A DNA stretch of 15,195 bases from Caldilineaceae bacterium. Its GTDB lineage: Bacteria > Chloroflexota > Anaerolineae > Caldilineales > Caldilineaceae. This document shows, piece by piece, positions 12,974-15,195 of this stretch. The stretch is from positions 1-15,195 of the forward strand of contig JAPKMW010000170.1 of the NCBI GenBank assembly GCA_026645575.1. The letters run 5' to 3'. A program made the translations under genes and the position numbers. The notes under the pieces are model-generated. The model made no database searches. It was not told the DNA's origin and saw nothing but the letters and a program-made list of their open reading frames with translations. Each line of letters begins with the position of its first letter. Position 1 is the first letter of the stretch.

Positions 12974-13492
12974 CTACACAGCAAAAACCGCGATCACCTC
13001 ACAAGCGCCGGCATGGGGATCATCCGCATAGGCTACTCGCAATTGGTCACGGATCGCGTATGCTTCGGCAATCTCGTCGAGCAGAGCAAAGCGGTTGATC
13101 CTGCGCTTGTCGAACGGGTCAGGAGAAACACCCCAGTTGGTCAGCAAAGAAGTGGAGTAGTCATAATCCAGGATATCGTAGCCAAGGAGTTGTCCGTCCT
13201 GTGGCATTGCAGTTTGCTGCGGATCAATGATCACGCCAAAGATCCGTGCGCCAGGATACTTTGCGGCAACCACTTGGGCATAGTCGATGGTTGCGATCAT
13301 GTCAATCTTGTAATCTTCATTGACACAATTGGCCCAATCCTCGATGGTTTCCGGTGTAAATAGCGAATAGTTGAACATCCCATCCAATGAACAGAATGCT
13401 TCGATCTGCTCTAGCCCTGAAAAGCTGATGTATTCCCGCCACTGTTCGGGATCATCCGCTTGCTTGAATTGTCTTACGACTTTATAGAACAT
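12974..13492 (-). CDS. Uncharacterised 172-residue protein in operon with Crp/Fnr regulator
   Basis: I do not recognise the family with certainty. The protein is acidic and soluble, without signal peptide or membrane helix. It starts MFYKVVRQFKQADDPEQWRE, followed by YISFSGLEQIEAFCSLDGMFN, ATIDYAQVVAAKYPGARIFGVIID and a C-terminal LRVAYADDPHAGACEVIAVF. The 'SxSGLxQxxxxxSLDxMF' pattern suggests a conserved family rather than a chance frame. ATG 13492 is chosen (AAGGG about ten bases upstream), 28 bases after the Crp/Fnr stop. The frame is open to 13528, inside the regulator gene. Close coupling suggests it acts in the same response. Confidence 0.75.
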   Translation of the reverse strand: MFYKVVRQFKQADDPEQWREYISFSGLEQIEAFCSLDGMFNYSLFTPETIEDWANCVNEDYKIDMIATIDYAQVVAAKYPGARIFGVIIDPQQTAMPQDGQLLGYDILDYDYSTSLLTNWGVSPDPFDKRRINRFALLDEIAEAYAIRDQLRVAYADDPHAGACEVIAVFAV

Positions 13493-13520
13493 CTTGAACT
13501 TTCCCTTCTCATTGGCACGC

Positions 13521-14201
13521 TCACCCACTTTGCCCCAAGTAAGCGCTCAACTTCAGCTCCTTGACAATCAAAAAGCGCTCTGCACTAAACTCGATTAGTC
13601 CCAGATCCAGAAACCGCCGCATAAAGGTGCTGATGCGCGGCCGCGTCGTACCGACCATAGCGGCCAACTCTTCGTGGGTAATGCGCTGTTCAATGCGGAT
13701 GTTGCGTGGGTCGTGTTTGCCCAGTTTACGCGCCAGGTGGAGCAGGGTTTTGCCCAGCCGTTGTTCGCTGTCCACAGTCAACAGGTTGGCGATAGTCTCC
13801 TGTTGGTCGGCGATGCGCCCAGCCAGGTAGTGGATAAAGCCGGGCAGCAGCCCCTCCCGGTTCAGCAACAGGAGGAAGTGGGCGCAAGGCAGAGCACGCA
13901 CAACCGCAGCGGTCATGGTCGCGGCCGTTTCCTGCCGTTCGCCCCGCCCGGCGAGACAGCCTTCCCCGAAAATGTCGCCGGCGGTGAGAATAGCCAGCAG
14001 ACACTCGGCCCCGTCCGGCGTCAACATAACGAGCTTGATCTCTCCGCTTTCGATCCAATAGACTGTGGCGTCCTGGTCGCCGGCGCGGTAGAGGGTGACA
14101 CCTTTCGCCAGCCTGGTGGCGGGTAATGGCTGGGTGGCTTGGTGCAAGGCTGCTTGCAACGGTTGGGTGAATGGATCAACGTGGGGGGTAGATTGACGCA
14201 T
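13521..14201 (-). CDS. Crp/Fnr-family transcriptional regulator
   Basis: Predicted 226-residue regulator. Residues about 25-135 form a cyclic-nucleotide-type beta barrel (YRAGDQDATVYWIESGEIKL, then ILTAGDIFGEG at 71-81). A dimer helix follows (QQETIANLLTVDSEQRLGKT), and residues 175-203 are the winged HTH (THEELAAMVGTTRPRISTFM). In cAMP-binding members the cassette after FGE carries an Arg-Ser/Thr pair. Here the equivalent stretch reads RGERQETAATM, with Glu-Thr, so cAMP binding is doubtful. There are no Fe-S cysteines at the N-terminus, unlike Fnr. AGGAG lies about ten bases before ATG 14201. The gene heads a two-gene operon and lies downstream of the conserved promoter block at 14414-14479, suggesting autoregulation. 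Confidence 0.92.
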   Translation of the reverse strand: MRQSTPHVDPFTQPLQAALHQATQPLPATRLAKGVTLYRAGDQDATVYWIESGEIKLVMLTPDGAECLLAILTAGDIFGEGCLAGRGERQETAATMTAAVVRALPCAHFLLLLNREGLLPGFIHYLAGRIADQQETIANLLTVDSEQRLGKTLLHLARKLGKHDPRNIRIEQRITHEELAAMVGTTRPRISTFMRRFLDLGLIEFSAERFLIVKELKLSAYLGQSG

Positions 14202-14259
14202 GGTCGGGCAGCTCCTAACCTTTTGGGTTCAATGAATGGATCGACGCACTGGTGGAACA

Positions 14260-14292
14260 ATCTTCCCGGAAGCCGAGCAGTTCCGGGAAGAT
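14260..14292. repeat. Perfect hairpin in the Crp/Fnr leader
   Basis: ATCTTCCCGGAA (14260-14271) pairs exactly with TTCCGGGAAGAT (14281-14292), with a 9-base loop. If the promoter at 14414-14442 is used, it lies in the roughly 200-base 5' leader of the Crp/Fnr mRNA, where it could attenuate or stabilise the message. No T-run follows on the minus strand. Confidence 0.6.
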
Positions 14293-14318
14293 CAACCGCG
14301 ATAAACATACCGTTATCC

Positions 14319-14406
14319 GTAGACCGCAACGCGCAACCAAGGTGAAATGTATTGACTCTGGACTACGCGCCGGCCCTTGTAAGGGACGAAATGAGTGCGG
14401 ACTACT
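14319..14406 (+). repeat. Dispersed repeat copy C
   Basis: The head GTAGACCGCAACG (14319-14331) is the same as in copies A and B. It continues with GACTCTGGACTACGCG (14354-14369) and the tail TGCGGACTACT (14396-14406). GACTCTGGACT also occurs within the copy A tandem units (minus strand) and GACTACGCG within copy B, so copy C links the other two. It is not tandem here. Confidence 0.65.
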
Positions 14407-14413
14407 GATTAGT

Positions 14414-14442
14414 ACTCTAGCCGTTACTGGAGTGGAATGCAA
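14414..14442 (-). promoter_or_regulatory. Minus-strand promoter for the Crp/Fnr operon
   Basis: TTGCAT (14442-14437), 17 bp, TAGAGT (14419-14414) on the minus strand. Boxes and spacing are identical to 7455-7427 in an ungapped conserved block. It would give a leader of about 200 bases before ATG 14201. Confidence 0.55.
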
Positions 14443-14446
14443 GCGC

Positions 14447-14479
14447 TTTTTACACAAAAATTCCACAAACTTGTGAAAA
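14447..14479. promoter_or_regulatory. A/T-rich dyad, second copy of probable operator
   Basis: It starts TTTTTACACAA and ends TTGTGAAAA, which mirror each other. It differs from 7460-7492 at two positions and has the same offset from its promoter. Two CACAAA words 11 bp apart are kept. It is a candidate site for the Crp/Fnr protein or another common regulator. Confidence 0.55.
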
Positions 14480-14621
14480 CGAGGATGGGGTTGTCGAAAA
14501 GTCGTCTATGGAAATTAGCCCGTCCCATAGGGACAACTGAGGTTAGGGGCAGGAAAAAGAGAAAATCATTCCTAAGCGCAACCGTCCCTACGAGAGGAAA
14601 CAACAGGATCAACAATCGCAC

Positions 14622-15005
14622 CTAGAACATGGTATTGTCATTGGCCGCCTGTTCAGGAACCGGTTGTAGGACATTCCAATGTTCGACAATCTTGCCGTCG
14701 TCGAGCCGATAGATCTCCACGCCAGCCATGCCGGGGGTCTCCGGCGCCATTGTGATTAGGACATGGGCCGCCACCATGTCGCCCTCGGCGATCACCCGTT
14801 TGATGGCGATATTTAACTGGGGAAAGTGGTCGGCAAAGCCGGTTGCCATCTGGATAAAAGCCGCCGCGCCATCGGGCGCTTGGGGATCATGTTGAATGTA
14901 CTGGGCGCCGACATACTTTGCCACCGCATCCGCCGGTTGCTTCTCATTGAAGGCGCGGGTGATGAAGTTGATTACGGTCTGTTTGTTGTGATCCAGGGTA
15001 GCCAT
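14622..15005 (-). CDS. SnoaL-like polyketide-cyclase-family protein
   Basis: Predicted 127-residue protein of the SnoaL/NTF2-like fold. The typical opening helix is HNKQTVINFITRAFNEKQPA, then VAKYVGAQYIQHDPQAPDGA with the family's YIQHDP/G motif. FADHFPQLNIAIKRVIAEGDMVAAH and GVEIYRLDDGKIVEHWNVLQPVP follow, both hallmark strands of this group. Such proteins range from polyketide cyclases to uncharacterised hydrolase- or isomerase-like enzymes, so the label gives the fold, not the reaction. AAAGG lies before ATG 15005. The frame is open to 15101, but that extension is produced by an inverted repeat and is not coded. It is alone, with 420 bp of regulatory sequence downstream. Confidence 0.87.
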   Translation of the reverse strand: MATLDHNKQTVINFITRAFNEKQPADAVAKYVGAQYIQHDPQAPDGAAAFIQMATGFADHFPQLNIAIKRVIAEGDMVAAHVLITMAPETPGMAGVEIYRLDDGKIVEHWNVLQPVPEQAANDNTMF

Positions 15006-15026
15006 TGAACTTGCCTTTCTTCTTTT

Positions 15027-15108
15027 GTGATTCGTGCTACGTGATTCGTGTTTTGAAGCCACGAATCGTTCGACTGAGCTCACGCCGAAGTCACGTAGCA
15101 CGAATCAC
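15027..15108. repeat. 18-bp-arm inverted repeat with inner hairpin, upstream of the SnoaL-like gene
   Basis: GTGATTCGTGCTACGTGA (15027-15044) pairs exactly with 15091-15108. Inside, ATTCGTG (15044-15050) pairs with CACGAAT (15060-15066), and GTGATTCGTG occurs twice in direct orientation in the left arm and its flank. The element is composed of GATTCGTG words and lies 22 bases before the ATG of the SnoaL-like gene, within its probable leader or promoter. Confidence 0.8.
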
Positions 15109-15148
15109 GAATCTGGATGATTATTCGTAACTGCTCACCCCTCCCTAA

Positions 15149-15169
15149 CCCTCCCCTGAGAAGGGAGGG
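15149..15169. repeat. CCCTCCC/GGGAGGG hairpin at the window's right edge
   Basis: CCCTCCC (15149-15155) pairs exactly with GGGAGGG (15163-15169) around CTGAGAA. Another CCCCTCCC lies just before it at 15138. A terminator or intergenic repeat is likely. The neighbouring gene is outside the window. Confidence 0.6.
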
Positions 15170-15195
15170 AACAGATGTCGGCTCGACAGTTCCTC

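Larger units (their letters stand above)
14202..14621. other. 420-bp intergenic region rich in regulatory and repeat elements
   Basis: No gene is seen. From the Crp/Fnr start upward it holds a 12-bp-arm hairpin (14260-14292), dispersed repeat copy C (14319-14406), the minus-strand promoter (14414-14442), the A/T-rich dyad (14447-14479), and a stretch at 14500-14600 with GTCCC/GGGAC palindromes (GTCCCATAGGGAC and CCGTCCCTACG) that may be an insertion-sequence remnant. Confidence 0.6.

Noticed and set aside
14500..14600. GTCCC/GGGAC-rich stretch resembling an insertion-sequence end
   Set aside because: There is no transposase, no paired terminal repeats and no target duplication, so it is not called as a mobile element.

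Overview
The window most resembles a filamentous or Anaerolineae-type Chloroflexota chromosome. This is inferred from gene style: an XRE-HTH/NB-ARC/TPR regulator, a 'NRTIKRTVTITITETWTIVW'-type small protein, a C-terminal 'LFLPVIQR' tail, and many intergenic hairpins. No rRNA, tRNA, CRISPR array or intact insertion sequence was seen. About sixteen protein genes are supported.

Left part (1-2069). A TetR-type regulator (190-849, +) follows a perfect 51-bp palindrome and a second, imperfect inverted repeat. Its last codons and stop lie in a 14-bp tandem repeat. A promoter at 1078-1106 drives a two-gene cassette: a small DNA-binding-like/DUF5678-like protein overlapped by a retropepsin-like (clan AA) aspartic protease. 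The gap before it holds a short copy of the start of the sulfotransferase gene found 2 kb away.

Central minus-strand array (7364 down to 2070). Seven genes read the same way: a secreted beta-rich protein, a COMT-type O-methyltransferase, a small beta-barrel-like protein, an NTF2/SnoaL-like protein, a luciferase-like flavin monooxygenase, a small ABM-type dimeric alpha/beta-barrel protein and a PAPS sulfotransferase. They look like tailoring or detoxifying enzymes for small molecules, but no core synthase is visible. Large hairpins separate some members. Divergent from the array is an 884-residue XRE-HTH/NB-ARC/TPR regulator (7585-10239, +).

Right part (10240-15195). All genes are on the minus strand: a small Pro-rich protein (10730-10377), a decayed secreted-protein end (11126-10821), an LGFP-repeat protein, a protein with a beta/gamma-crystallin-like C-terminus, an uncharacterised 172-residue protein coupled to a Crp/Fnr regulator, and a second SnoaL-like protein.

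The strongest non-coding signal is a 66-bp block, identical at about 59 positions and without gaps. It lies upstream of the secreted protein/O-methyltransferase operon (7427-7492) and upstream of the Crp/Fnr operon (14414-14479). Both copies carry the same minus-strand promoter (TTGCAT, 17 bp, TAGAGT) and an A/T-rich dyad. This suggests the two operons share a regulator, possibly the Crp/Fnr protein itself. A second signal is a three-copy dispersed repeat (CAGTAGACCGCAACG head plus GACT-rich tandem units) at 831-906, 10742-10822 and 14319-14406. A third is a set of intergenic palindromes built from GATTCG/GACTCG words.
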